DNA of 64,000 bases from Sciurus carolinensis. Its lineage: Eukaryota > Chordata > Mammalia > Rodentia > Sciuridae. The notes beneath the pieces were generated by a model. It was given only the letters and a program-made list of their open reading frames with translations. It had not been told where the DNA came from and made no database searches. Location: NCBI RefSeq assembly GCF_902686445.1, contig NC_062226.1:17022001-17086000 (forward strand), given 5' to 3'. The position numbers and the translations under genes are program-made. The first letter of the stretch is position 1; each line of letters starts with the position of its first letter. Below are positions 22,336 to 32,855 of this stretch, one piece after another.

Positions 22336-22795
22336 ATTACAGGATTTAAATGATTTTTATGCAAGCAGAAAATCTACCCCTGATGGGTGTGTTTTATAAA
22401 ATATGCCCTTGACCTTGATATTACCTTCTGCCAGCCCCAGTAACCACCCTCTTTCCCAATGTTGGAACATATCTCCCCATGTGCCATTGCTGTTGTCATG
22501 GCAACACTGGCATCTCCACATGCCTGACCCTAGGCCTTCTCTGTACATGACTGAGTTCTTGGATGACAGTGTTATCTCCCCCTCCTCCACAATTGGCATG
22601 GCAATAGACATTGCTACGAATGTCCCAGGTAGGCCTTTACCCACAGGATTTATGGGCAACACTGATTTCCTAAAATTTCCTAACTTGATAAATATGCAGA
22701 GGAAGGATGCCCTCATGTTTTCCTAGTCCCTTTGGTTTTTAATTCTCTTTTCCTTCTCTACACTCATATTTCCTCTGAACCTAGATTTTGGAGAG
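22336..22795. other. Unassigned DNA carrying an RFX X-box
   Basis: Open on both strands over 22357-22726 (119 and 107 codons), but the two frames occupy the same bases and neither resembles a known protein. The region is unique, has no recognised repeat, and contains the X-box at 22492. Confidence 0.4.
22492..22505. promoter_or_regulatory. RFX X-box motif
   Basis: GTTGTCATGGCAAC matches the palindromic RFX site GTTGCCATGGCAAC at 13 of 14 positions. RFX1-4 type factors bind such sites; activity here is not shown. Confidence 0.5.
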
Positions 22796-22799
22796 AATA

Positions 22800-23000
22800 T
22801 ATATGGTTTGGGGTCATAGCTGAACCTCGGAAAGTCACATAACTTCTTTGAGCCTTTGATTCCTCATCTATAAAACCAGAACAGTGACATATATAGCTCA
22901 TGCAGTCACTGAGAACAATAACTAATTAGATTAGCACAAAGTGTTTGGTCCAGGTCCTGGTCCCCAGCAAGCTCTCAACAAATAAGTGCTAGCATTATTA
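22800..23000 (+). repeat. MIR copy
   Basis: TTTGGGGTCATAGCTGAACC, AAAGTCACATAACTTCTTTG, CCTCATCTATAAAACCAGAA, and the 3' AACAAATAAGTGCTAGCATT. Confidence 0.65.
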
Positions 23001-23039
23001 TGACCATCACCTTCGTCACCATTATGAACTTACCTTCTT

Positions 23040-23175
23040 ATTTTAAGTTTGACTCCCTTCAGGACAGCAAACCCCATGAGAACACGGATTTTGTTTTGTT
23101 ACTACTGGTTCTAAACACCAGTGACTGGTACAAGAATAGGATCAAAAAATATTTGCAAAATGAACATTGGAAAGC
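23040..23175 (+). repeat. L2 3'-end fragment
   Basis: CTTCAGGACAGCAAACCCCATGAGAACACGGATTTTG-type order (split) and 'AAAAAATATTTGCAAAATGAA' fit the L2 terminal 'CCATGAG..CAGGGATTTTGT...AATATTTGTTGAATGAA'. Confidence 0.5.
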
Positions 23176-23605
23176 AGAAGATGGGCAGAGGCTTTCAAAG
23201 TACGGTGTGAATACAGAAGGGTATGTGCTTCTGTGTGTTGTGGACCTGGCGGGGCTGGTTCTCCCCCGCTGCACATGTAGCTCTGTCTCACCATCAGATT
23301 CTCATCAGCTGGAACAGCTCCTGGGAATTCTTTAGTGCCACTCTTTGTGTACCTTCCCCAAGCCATTCCTCCTGCCCACCCCCCTCCCAGGAAGCCACCG
23401 CATCAGTACTGGGGACATTTTTTACATGCATTTACTAACTAGTGTAAAAGCTGGTGGCTTAAAATTGAGTATAATAAATAACCAGCTTATCCATAATTGA
23501 TGTTTTCAAAAACTAACAGAGAATGAAGGCTATTTATATGACTTTTAACACCCCAGAACACAACGCTTCAAACAATTAGGCACTTAGGGCAATTCATTTT
23601 GCCTT
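23176..23605. other. Unassigned DNA
   Basis: Contains a C-rich stretch CCCACCCCCCTCCCAGG near 23376. No gene recognised. Confidence 0.4.
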
Positions 23606-23609
23606 GGCT

Positions 23610-23900
23610 GTAGCATCGATCTATTAAATGTGTTCTGAGAATGTACTGTGTGCCGAGCACTGGGCTGAGTACTCAGAACAAAATGAGCCCTCGTTGGGAG
23701 GAATGGAATCGGAAACAAGTAGGAGTAGCAATATAAGGTGGTAAATATGGCAGTAAAGGAAGCACAAAGGATTATAAGAAGCACATCATTCAGCTGGATG
23801 AATGGAAGAAGTCTTCCTGAAGGAAGGACATCTGAGCTAGGTTTCTCAGGAAAAGTTCAAGTTAATGTGAGGAAAGAGAGGTGCGTGTACATGTACAGAT
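23610..23900 (-). repeat. L2-like fragment
   Basis: TACTGTGTGCCGAGCACTGG, 'GAGTACTCAGAACAAAATGAGCCC' and GAAGTCTTCCTGAAGGAAGG occur in the order of old L2 copies (read opposite to the 3' end form). Strand tentative. Confidence 0.45.
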
Positions 23901-24410
23901 AGTAGGAACGTGCTGCCTGCTTGGAAATCCAAGTGGATCCAGGGGAGGGCTGATAATGACCATCAAAGCTACAATAACAGTAATAGAAATGGACTAGCTA
24001 ACACATCCATGGCACATGCCAGGTACCAGATCTGTTCTCAGTGTCTTCCATGCAGGAATTCAAGGAAGGAACAGAACTGAGGGCTCCAGGATAGAAAGGA
24101 GCTGGAGACTTCAGAAATAGGGTCCACAGCTCAATGGTTTTGTGAGTGGGGTAGGCATGGGGTTTAGGGTTTGACTTGGGGTGATGGAGAGTCATGTAAG
24201 GGCATAATTCAATCTGATCAAGTCAATGTTCTAGAATGATCGTTCTTACCCCATGGCGTGGACAGATAGGAATGGGAGTCATATGTGAGACTTGGAGAAC
24301 AGGGAACTTCTTGAACCATGGAGGTCAGAAATTACTGCACCTGAATCAGAAAGCAGTTTCAGAAAAAGTAAAGTACTTGAAACGTTATGTATATGTACAA
24401 AGAAAGACAG
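23901..24410. other. Unassigned DNA
   Basis: Possibly more L2-like 3' flank; nothing specific. Confidence 0.35.
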
Positions 24411-24411
24411 G

Positions 24412-24525
24412 GATTGACTTGCCCAGGGCCACACAAACCACACTTCAGCCCAAAGCCAGTTTTCAAACCTCAGTGCCTTCCTTCCATCCCAGTGTCCCTC
24501 AGATACCAGAAGCCTTGTGACATAA
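24412..24525 (-). repeat. MIR/L2-like fragment
   Basis: GACTTGCCCAGGGCCACACA is the minus-strand MIR core; the rest is diverged. Confidence 0.5.
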
Positions 24526-24579
24526 CCAAGCCTGTCCTCTGGACTCCATCGCTCATGTTTGATTTATCTACAAGGCCAC

Positions 24580-24690
24580 TTTAGTTCTCTGAGCCCCGGT
24601 TTCCTCATGTTAACATCAGTAATAAGACTTGCCCCATGCACTTTTGTGCTTTGCAAATACACAAGTGTAATATAAGTTGAGGGCTTTATT
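24580..24690 (+). repeat. MIR fragment
   Basis: TTCTCTGAGCCCCGGTTTCC TCATG core and the 3' part TGCTTTGCAAATACACAAGTG. Confidence 0.6.
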
Positions 24691-25860
24691 ATGAAGATCA
24701 CAAAGAGAAAGGTAGGTTACAAGGGGAAAAATGACCAGGACTCTCTAGACCCAGCTTCCCTTTGGTTTCACAGACATGTTTGACTTGTTCCTTTTATCCC
24801 TCTCTGTGCCTTGTACTGGCCTCCTTTTTCCATCCAAGGAGAATTAATCTCTCACTCTTCTCTTGCCCCATTAGAATTTGGACTTAGGACTCATCCCTAC
24901 ATCAAAGAGATCAGAGCCCTTAAGCAAAGATTAATTCTTAGGAGGTGATTGTCAGTATCTGGTTCAAGACCTGAACCTCCCAATGTCCAGGACTATGGGG
25001 ACAATTATATATATATACACACTCATTTTATATATATATTTATATATGCTCATGTCCAAACTTGAAGGCCAGAGAGTTTCTGCTGCTGCATTACTTAATT
25101 ATTTGGGGCAGAAGTTGCCAGCTACCAGAAATGACTGACTGCAACATGTAATTTGCCTTCCAAACAAGCTCATTTGGGCTTTGACATTTGACAAAGAAAG
25201 GTCTGGGAAGATGAGCGGCTTGGAAAGGGTGTGTCTGCAATCTGACACTGCCTGAACTTTGGTGGGTTGATTTTAACCATTGCCAGATCATCAAAGGTTA
25301 AACTCATTTAAATTCTCCCTTTACTAACAAAGAAAGAAAACAAAATGCCACAAGCTGCCTTCACCTACTGTCCTTAAATACATACACTGGCTGAGAACTC
25401 TTGAAACACTCCATGTGTCTGCAAAAATTACGAGGAATTTGGCAGAGTTCATTTCCTATGCCTCTGTGTGCACTCTCTCCATGCTTTTCCTCTTGGAAAC
25501 TCCAAAGATCTCCTGCTCTATCAAAATCGACTTCCTATAAAGTCACCTCCTCTTCCACCAGCACTCCTTCTACCCTGCATTCCTCCCCTCTCCAAATATC
25601 CACTGGATTGTTAGGTGCCAGGCATGAACTGGGTGCCCAGTACATACAGTTGAACAAGTGCCTGTGTCCAGGCTCCTGGCCCCAGCTCTCTCCCATGATG
25701 CCACAGTGATTCTCTGACTGGTGACCCTCCCCTGCTTCACTGCAGTCTTCCCTCCGTAGCACCCTGGAGCATTCTGATGAAACACTGAGGTGACTCTTTC
25801 CCTCCCGTGACACAATATTACCATTCTACCACTTAATCTGGGTCACAGAGTCTTTTTTAT
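24691..25860. other. Unassigned DNA; (TA)n at 25005-25050
   Basis: An AT-alternating tract at 25005-25050. The pyrimidine-rich stretch 25440-25830 is open on both strands with no domain signal; it may include old L2 sequence. Confidence 0.4.
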
Positions 25861-25869
25861 TAATTAACT

Positions 25870-26230
25870 TTACAAATAATAATTTAGGACTCCCTGTATA
25901 CCAGGCATGCTGTACAAGGTATTTGGAGCTATTACAATCATGCATTGATTAAAATGGGCCACAGCCTTTGCCCTGACAGTGCATAAGTAAATAAATAAGC
26001 ACACACAAAGCACAGAATAAAATACACAGCTTCAAACTCTCTATTTAGGAAACACATACTGCTGTAAGAAAGAATAAGACAGAACACCACACATATTGGT
26101 CTGAGGAGGCCAGGGGAGGCTTCTGGAATCTGAGGGAGTGAATATCTAGGTAAAGCCCAAAACGTGAGCAACACATGAGGACCCCATAGTGAATTGCAGA
26201 AGGAGAGTGTGGCCAAGCCTGCTGCTCAGG
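25870..26230. repeat. L2-like fragment
   Basis: TATACCAGGCATGCTGTACAAG, CACAGCCTTTGCCCTGACAG and later AGGAGGCCAGGGGAGGCTTC resemble an extended L2-related copy. Confidence 0.4.
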
Positions 26231-26284
26231 GAAAAGAATGAAGGTGAACAGGTAAGCAAAGAGATGGTCACAAAATACCTTACA

Positions 26285-26460
26285 ATGTGATGCTCTTCAA
26301 CCTTGATTGAACTTCTCAATCACCTGGGGAAGTTTTAAAAACTATGATATCCTATCCTCACAAAGTAAAATCAAAATCAACTGAATTTGAATCTTCGGGA
26401 GAGGAGCCTGAGTGTGCTTAGGTTTGTAAGCTCTCCAGATGACTTACGAGTAGAGCCTAC
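26285..26460 (-). mobile_element. MER5-type remnant
   Basis: CTTCTCAATCACCTGGGGAAG TTTTAAAAA and AAGCTCTCCAGATGACTTAC resemble MER5; strand inferred from the order of the blocks. Confidence 0.5.
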
Positions 26461-26489
26461 ATCACCAAGACCCCCTTAGAGACCTCACG

Positions 26490-26650
26490 ACTTAGCCCCA
26501 CCTCCCTCTTTAATTTTGTCTCTGTCTTACATCAATTCTCCAACACAATTCTATAACAACTTCTCTTCTCTTTACATTCTAACCACTTTTATGCCTCTTC
26601 CTTTTTATGTATTTGGTTTCCTCAGCTTAAAATTCCATTTCCCTTCCTTG
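26490..26650 (+). repeat. L2-like fragment
   Basis: Pyrimidine-rich run with TTATGCCTCTTCCTTTTTATG and CTCAGCTTAAAATTCCATTTCCC, compatible with the L2 3' part. Weak. Confidence 0.35.
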
Positions 26651-26970
26651 ACATGGGTTAGGAATGATTTAGCTGCAAGTAGCCCAAATACAAAGAATAG
26701 CTTAAACAAAGACTTATTTTTCTCATATTATGTTTCCAGGAAGATGACAATGGCTGCCATTGTTTCAGAGACTCAGTAATACTGGGGCCTACAAGTCAGC
26801 TTTCTGCACATTTATAGGGGGAAATTGGACCTCAGTTTCCTCTCATAAGGAAAATAAGAATTTTCCTAAAAGTTCCAGAATAGCAGAATTGCCTTGTGTC
26901 TCATTGGCCATTTCTGTGTCAGAGTTCATGTTTGCCTGCCAGGGAGGCTGGAAGAGTGCAAGGTAGGCTT
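26651..26970. repeat. Old dispersed repeat of unassigned class
   Basis: CTGCAAGTAGCCCAAATAC, CTTATTTTTCTCATATTATG, GGAAGATGACAATGGCTGCC and later CTCATTGGCCATTTC...CAGGGAGGCTGG form an order I recall from a common mammalian repeat, but I cannot name it safely. Confidence 0.4.
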
Positions 26971-27021
26971 GAAATGATGGACTTAGATGCATCATGCTTT
27001 ATTGGCTTGGTGCTATGATTC

Positions 27022-27075
27022 TGTTATAAGAAAGAGAGGTGATATTTTGTTATAAGAAAGAAAGAGGTGATACTT
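27022..27075. repeat. Two-copy tandem duplication
   Basis: TGTTATAAGAAAGAGAGGTG (27022) is followed directly by TGTTATAAGAAAGAAAGAGG (27048); the second copy carries one extra AAAG-type step. Unit about 26-28 bp. Confidence 0.8.
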
Positions 27076-27875
27076 ACTATATAGCAAATAAGTTCTGAAT
27101 GCCTAATATGCTCGAGGAAATCTTGTCTCATTTCATATAAATGAAAATCATGACCCACAGAGGAAATATTGCATACCAGGATAACTGGGGCTAGAACCGA
27201 TGGGAGAAAATGAAGTAGAAGGGGCTCTTGCCCCTCGGTGTTTACCAACCATTCAAGATGGGGAGTTTTTGTGGGAAGAGAACGGCCTGAGGAGGGGGGA
27301 ACTCAATAACAAGGTAAAGGGCACAGGCTTACATCTTTGTAAAACGCAAAACTCTAGTGATCTGACTATATTCTCGAGTTTGGGGATTCAGAAAAGCAAG
27401 AGACAAATAGGGTCTCTGTGACTGATCCTGGAGGATTGGAACTCTAGAAAGGTTTTATCAGATACAGGAAAGGGGGGAAAGAATTCCAGGATTCAAAGAA
27501 CAGGATTAGAGTCCTACTGTCGGTTTCTCTATGGATTTGGGGAGGAGATGTGTAACCAAAATGAGATACTGTGAAGCTCTGCTGGTATTGGAGTTAAAAC
27601 TGCCATTAATGGTTCCAGCTACTTCTCTGTTTAGTACACATACATAACATCCAGAGAGAGGCCATTTCCCCTAACGATTCTTTTGGATCATACACTTGCA
27701 CTTGAGCCACATCCCTAGATGTTCTTGGGCTTAGGAAAACAAACTATTTTAATCAATGTCCTTTCTCCAATGAATAGAGGAATGGATAATAGGCTCTTCC
27801 TTTAGGGAAACAGGTATCACTTGCTGCCAAGAAATATGGATGAATTCGTTTATCAGAGCCTATTTACTTTCAGCT
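27076..27875. other. Unassigned DNA
   Basis: A weak minus-strand MIR trace may lie at 27085-27200. No gene. Confidence 0.4.
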
Positions 27876-27878
27876 CCT

Positions 27879-28260
27879 GTATTAGTCAACTTTGTGTTAT
27901 GACAAAAATCCTAAGGCTGCTAACTTATACAGGGTTGTTTAACTCATAGCTTTGGAGATTCTGAGCCCAAGATCAGGCAACCCCATGGGTTTGGCCTCTA
28001 GCGAGGGCTGAGATATGCCACATATCATAGCCTCAGTATATGTAGGCACCCACAGTCCTATCTCAAACTGGAGCAAAGAGAGAGAAAGTTAAAAGCCCAG
28101 AGTCCTATATTCCCTTTTGAGATCCCCAAAGACCTAAGCACTTCCCACTCAGTCCCATTTCTTAAAGGTCCACAACACTTCCCAATATCACCACTCTGAG
28201 GTCCAAATGTTTAACATAAGGACCATCAGAGGACATAAGCAATTCAACCACAACTAAACC
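27879..28260 (-). mobile_element. LTR, MaLR class, older subfamily, minus strand
   Basis: Begins TGTATTAGTCAACTTTGTG on the plus strand, which is the reverse of a MaLR 3' end, and contains GGTCCACAACACTTCCCAATATCACCACTCTGAGG-type blocks (in order) ending in a degenerate copy of the CCAAACCATAACA end. Diverged more than the LTRs at 6-8 and 54-63 kb. Confidence 0.6.
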
Positions 28261-28319
28261 AAAGCAGCTCCTGACCCCTGACTCACATGTAGATGGAAGC
28301 CCATATTATCTTTGGATAA

Positions 28320-28515
28320 TTCTAGCTATGACAATGCCTACCATTATAAGCATTGTTTCATTGCATACTTATAATCTACAGAGTCAGGTCCCATTGCAAT
28401 TTTTCAGATGAAGGAGTAGAGGTTAAGAAAGGTTAGGCAGGTCTAACTGGAGGTGTCAGTATCAGAATCCAGCCCATCTGTCTCCAGAGCCTATGCTCTT
28501 AGTTGGTATCATACA
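28320..28515 (-). repeat. MIR copy
   Basis: TTTTCAGATGAAGGAGTAGAGG, TTAAGAAAGGTTAGGC, 'CAGAATCCAGCCCATCTG' and CTCCAGAGCCTATGCTCTTA are the minus-strand MIR. Confidence 0.65.
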
Positions 28516-29045
28516 GACTTCTGTAAATTCACTGCAATATATTTCCACCTATAAGGAATTTCTTTCTCAAAGATACTTGAAATCTGTTTCTCATTGCCCT
28601 CTCCAAACCCAAGACTATTATTACAATTCATCCATCCTATCCACCATGTGATTAGAAGTCACCAAAATGAGCCACAAACAACCTAGGAGCTATCTTAACT
28701 AGCTGCCACCTCTCATTCCTACTCCTTCTGACTTTCTGTTCATTCCTTTGTTTACCCAGTTTTGTCTGACCCCATGCTTACCCCTTACATGCTTACATGC
28801 TTACCCCTTACATTGCACTGTTTTGGGCTTCTGAGGTTTTGATCCATTATGTTTTTAAAGGATAAGGATTGTCTTACTATCTGTCCTTGAACTGGATCTC
28901 CTGGATGATTTGGCTAATTTTAAAGAACAAAGTCAAACCCCAGGACCCCAATTTCAGTGTTAACTAATCCTGCTCCAGACCCTCAAGAAGTGTGCCATCT
29001 GCTTTCCAATTTCACCTTTGTCTTTCTCATTGTCAACTTTTGCAG
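28516..29045. other. Unassigned DNA; short tandem repeat at 28775-28813
   Basis: The 16-mer TGCTTACCCCTTACAT occurs exactly twice, at 28775 and 28798 (23-bp period). Weak L2-like traces nearby; no gene. Confidence 0.5.
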
Positions 29046-29049
29046 CTAG

Positions 29050-29290
29050 CATTTTATGACCTCTTGCTTTATACCAATAACTGAACCATGCACTTGATCT
29101 GTTTTGTCTCAATTATTCCACCACTGACCCCCAAAACCTATGGAATTGATATTATCTCCATTGTACCACAAATGATGGAGCCCTGGTAAGTTTTAGTCAC
29201 TTACCTAAGTTGGCACAGCTGTAAATAGGGACATAGGACCAAAACCATGTCTACCCAAGACCAGATTTCTCTCTAGGCCTTCGCAGAACA
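29050..29290 (-). repeat. MIR copy
   Basis: GATATTATCTCCATTGTACC, 'AGTCACTTACCTAAGTTGGCACAGCTG' and a degenerate end at CTACCCAAGACCAG follow the minus-strand MIR. Confidence 0.6.
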
Positions 29291-29875
29291 AGTCTTTAGC
29301 TAATGATATTACTTGATAATTCTCACGTTTCCATGAATCTCCTCCAGTTTCAACAGTCCTAGATCCAACCCTACTCTTCCTTCCTCCATGTACCAGATGT
29401 TAATCTGCTTTTAGATTGGTCTAGACCCATTCTCACTACTCCATGTGCGCTCTGGTTAGCATAGCACGTACAGTATGCCTAACACTTTTTTTTTTAAATC
29501 CTTTATAGTTCATTTCTGGTAATAAGGTGATATATCATTCCAGCAGTCTCTAGGACCCAAATTGACACAAGCGATTCCAGAAAAAAATGGCAACTGAATT
29601 TGTATACTGTTAACTATGAAAATGGACACAGTGAGTGGAAGTCAAGGAGATGGCAGGAGAAACCACACCTCGGGAGAAGACTGTTAGAGGACTCCTTTGT
29701 AATGGGTGTGGGAGGTGTTTGCCTGTGCACACATTGGCTGATAGGTAAGGCATCACTTTACACCAGTTGCCAAGGTGGAGAGACTAGCTAGAGGCCATCT
29801 GATATTCTTACCTTTATGTTAAGCTCAGCAGTTAGTGTTTTTGATGCTAGGCCCTCTTGGTCCTTGTGATCTGTG
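29291..29875. other. Unassigned DNA
   Basis: T-run at 29488-29497. No gene recognised. Confidence 0.4.
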
Positions 29876-29879
29876 ACAT

Positions 29880-30260
29880 AATGGAATCAAATTAAAGGCC
29901 CATTTACCAGCTTTATTGCCGATTATTTATAATACTTTGGTTCCAAAGTGCTTCTTTATAGAGTGCTTAAGCTGCCATCTCTGGATAGAGCTTGCCATAA
30001 ATGCCTTCACATGCATAGCACATTATGTCCCATAGCCGCAGCAAAAAAGGGAAAAGATTATTCTCAATTATTTCATATAGTCTATTTTATTGTTTTATTG
30101 TAATAAACTGCCATACCTTATACCACTTTAAAATCAATAGTTTGCATTAAAAATAATGAAGCAGGGCTATAAATCTTGCTTAGCATTTCTGCTATTACTT
30201 TCTGATAGTGAATCTGTAATGTAGCAAAGGTAATAATTATTCACTTCCAATCAATAGGAA
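29880..30260. other. CNE-like AT-rich block
   Basis: Free of recognisable repeats and rich in homeodomain-type AT cores: ATTTACCAGC, GATTATTTATAATAC, TTAAAATCAATAG, GTAATAATTATTCAC, CCAATCAATAGG. This resembles conserved developmental non-coding DNA. Conservation cannot be tested here. Confidence 0.3.
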
Positions 30261-30429
30261 CGTTTTCAAATGTTCTGTGTGTCCCACTTCAATTGCATCC
30301 ATGGGAACTGATGACAATGGGGGAATAGATTTATGGACTTCTGGTTGGCCTGAAGTTCTCCATGCCTTCCAAGCACCTGTCTACACATTCTCGGCCTCTC
30401 GGAGCATCATTTTTTAATTCTTTAAGACA

Positions 30430-30690
30430 ACAGACTGGTTAAATATTTTGACTTTGCAGTAAGACAGCCTTGGCTTAATTCCAATTGCTCCTACTTACCA
30501 GTAGTAGAACTGAATGACCCTAGGCATGTCATTTATATAGACTACCTCAGTTTACTCATCTATGAAAAGGGAAAGGTAACGTCTACCTTGCAGGATTATT
30601 GTAAATGTTATGTGCAGAAATTCACAGGATATGCTTATCACAGTGTCTGAAATGCAGTAAGCTTGCCATAAATGATAACTGCTATTATTA
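30430..30690 (+). repeat. MIR copy
   Basis: GACTTTGCAGTAAGACAGCC, TACTTACCAGTAGTAGAAC, CTCAGTTTACTCATCTATG, CTACCTTGCAGGATTATTG and CCATAAATGATAACTGC TATTATTA: almost the whole MIR. Confidence 0.8.
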
Positions 30691-31075
30691 TGCCGGCACT
30701 TTGGGGATTGGTAAAAGGCCTAATAGATTCTTGTTTCCTAAAGAATTAGTGACAAAAGTAGGTGGAGTGACCGGTGGGGTTTCTACCCCTTCATTTCTTC
30801 ATATCATTCTGGCATAAAAAGATCTAGCTGTGCTTTCTGGTGGTCCTCAGGGTGGGGACTTGAACCTCGACAAAGGAAATTAAGACATCAATTCAGTTGT
30901 GATACAAGAGACTTTTAAATCCCAATGCTTTGCTCTTTAGCAAAATCTCTGCAGAGACAGCATGGGCATGAACACATGGCTTTGTCAGTAAATACTCTTT
31001 GATCAACACTCAAGTCAAATATAAGGAAAGCAGAGATGAGGAATGCTTAAGCCATAATTGATGGCCTGGCTTTTC
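30691..31075. other. Unassigned DNA
   Basis: Nothing recognised. Confidence 0.4.
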
Positions 31076-31079
31076 CGAT

Positions 31080-31400
31080 CCCATTTAATTCAATTCAACA
31101 ACTGTTTATTGAACAGCTAACATGTGCCAGGAGAAAGGCAAGGTGCTGAAGGGTAAAGAGATTCAAAGAATAGTAAGGCATAATATTTGCTGTTTAAATA
31201 TCTTAAAATCTAGGCAAAGAGACACATGTCATCAAAGTAACCTGAGTCCAAAGTGCAGAAAGGAAGATTGATTCTCTCTACTATGGAAAGGTTATTTGAA
31301 CTGAAGCATGAAAGAATGAGTAGAACTTCATCAGGGAAATGGAGGGAAAGAAGATTCTGGGGAGAGGGACAAGAAAGGCAAATGTCAAAAGGTGGGTGAG
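31080..31400 (-). repeat. L2-like fragment
   Basis: ACTGTTTATTGAACAGCTAAC, ATGTGCCAGGAG and a long purine-rich 3' part with TTATTTGAACTGAAGCATGA and GGACAAGAAAGGCAAATG, as in extended L2 copies. Strand tentative. Confidence 0.45.
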
Positions 31401-31554
31401 CATATGTCCTAATATAGCTCTACTAGTATAAACTTCCTCTGGAGGACCCACTGCCAAAAGCACATCTCGGGGGATGCACAATCCCGGCCTGAGTTTCTAG
31501 TCCACACACTGTTCTTCAGTATTCACCCTAGGCTCCTAAAACTACACCACAAAA

Positions 31555-31765
31555 TATCTGTGATTTCTTAACACAGCACCTTCTGGTTTACATTCCTTTG
31601 AGCTTGCATTTGCTGCTCCCTTGACTCTTGATATTTCCACCTGAATATTTATTTTTCTGGGGAATTCAAGTATTCAAATATCATCTCCTCTATGAAGCCT
31701 TCCCTGATACTCCCAGATAAAAACACACTGTGACACAAATTCCCTGTTGCATATCTTGGATGTGT
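31555..31765 (+). repeat. L2 3'-end copy
   Basis: CTTGCATTTGCTGCTCCC, TTCAAGTATTCAAATATCATC, TCCTCTATGAAGCCTTCCC TGATACTCCC are the classic L2 3' blocks in order. Confidence 0.7.
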
Positions 31766-32170
31766 CACTGTACATGTGAATGAATAAATAAATGGAAGAA
31801 TGGAGTCATGGGCAGCATATTCAGAAAATGGCAAGCCTGAAAGAACTGGGACAAAGCCCCTCTGAGGACACAGTGAGCTGGGCTCATATGACAGCCTAAG
31901 GACTAGTTTTATTTTGTAGAGGAGAATTATTGGAGAATTTTGAACACAGTGGCAGATTTCCACCATTGTTCTGTAAAAAGATGAATCTAACAGCAATGTG
32001 TGGAGAAAATTGGCATGGGAGAAATTAGAGACAGAATGACCAATTTAGTCAATGAGGTAGCCAAAATGAGCTATTGCTGAAATGCAGAGAAGGAAGTGGA
32101 GAACATTTTAAAGAAAGAACATAGACACTGGCAAAGGATTGGTTAGAAGAGTGAAGAAGCATATAGAAGT
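31766..32170 (-). repeat. L2-like sequence, diverged
   Basis: Contains AGAATTATTGGAGAATTTTG and ACAGTGGCAGATTTCC as in old L2-related copies; weak. Confidence 0.3.
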
Positions 32171-32460
32171 GGGAATGAATCTTCTCTTGCAGTCCCTCTT
32201 ATCACTGAAGAGATGTATTGGGAAGGAATGTTCTTTTCCTACTTCCCCTTTATCCCATCTTAGTTTAGGAGGCAAGTTACTAATCTGTTCAAGTCATATT
32301 CCCAGGACAAAGATTTTTTTAATGTACACCCAAGTAGGATCATTTGAGCATTGAAAGGTTATGTTTAAAATTATGGTCTCTTCTGTGCTTGGCTTCCATT
32401 TCAGTCAAATCAGTAAATTCACTGATCAAATCTGCAACTTCCCCTTCTCTCTTCTACCAA
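32171..32460. other. Unassigned DNA
   Basis: No gene recognised. Confidence 0.4.
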
Positions 32461-32464
32461 TAAG

Positions 32465-32640
32465 TCTAGGACTCTGGTAGTCAACATATAGTTTGTAAAA
32501 AAGCATCAGCAGCACAGGGAGCTTACAGAAGCACAGAATCTCAGATCCCACCCCAGAGCAACTAAATCAGAGTTTGCATTTTAACCAGATTCCAGGTAAT
32601 TACTCTGCATATTGAAGTTTTCAAAGTACTGACCCAGGAA
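32465..32640 (+). mobile_element. MER5-type remnant
   Basis: GGTAGTCAACATATAGTTTG, AGCATCAGCAGCACAGGG, CAGAATCTCAGATCCCACCC, ACTAAATCAGAGTTTGC and AAGTTTTCAAAGTACTG in MER5 order. Confidence 0.7.
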
Positions 32641-32689
32641 ATTGTCTCTTTGGTGCCCCACAACTAGCTATAAAGCATGACTTTTTCCT

Positions 32690-32855
32690 TAAGGTACACA
32701 TCAGAATCACCTGGGTAAGTTTTTAAAATCCTGATTCCCAAGTCTACATTTGAGAGCAGTTAAACCCAAATTTTTAGGAGTGAATTCCAGACAGGAGCAT
32801 CTTTAAAGATTGCCAAGTGATTCCAATATCCGACCAAGGTTAAAGACTAATGACC
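32690..32855 (-). mobile_element. MER5-type remnant, opposite orientation
   Basis: ACACATCAGAATCACCTGGG, TTTAAAATCCTGATTCCC and CCAAGTGATTCCAATATCC follow reversed MER5. Two MER5 copies lie 50 bp apart in opposite orientation. Confidence 0.6.

Noticed and set aside
22357..22726. Overlapping 119-codon minus and 107-codon plus frames
   Set aside because: Mutually exclusive readings of the same DNA, no recognisable family, no splice sites in sensible places.
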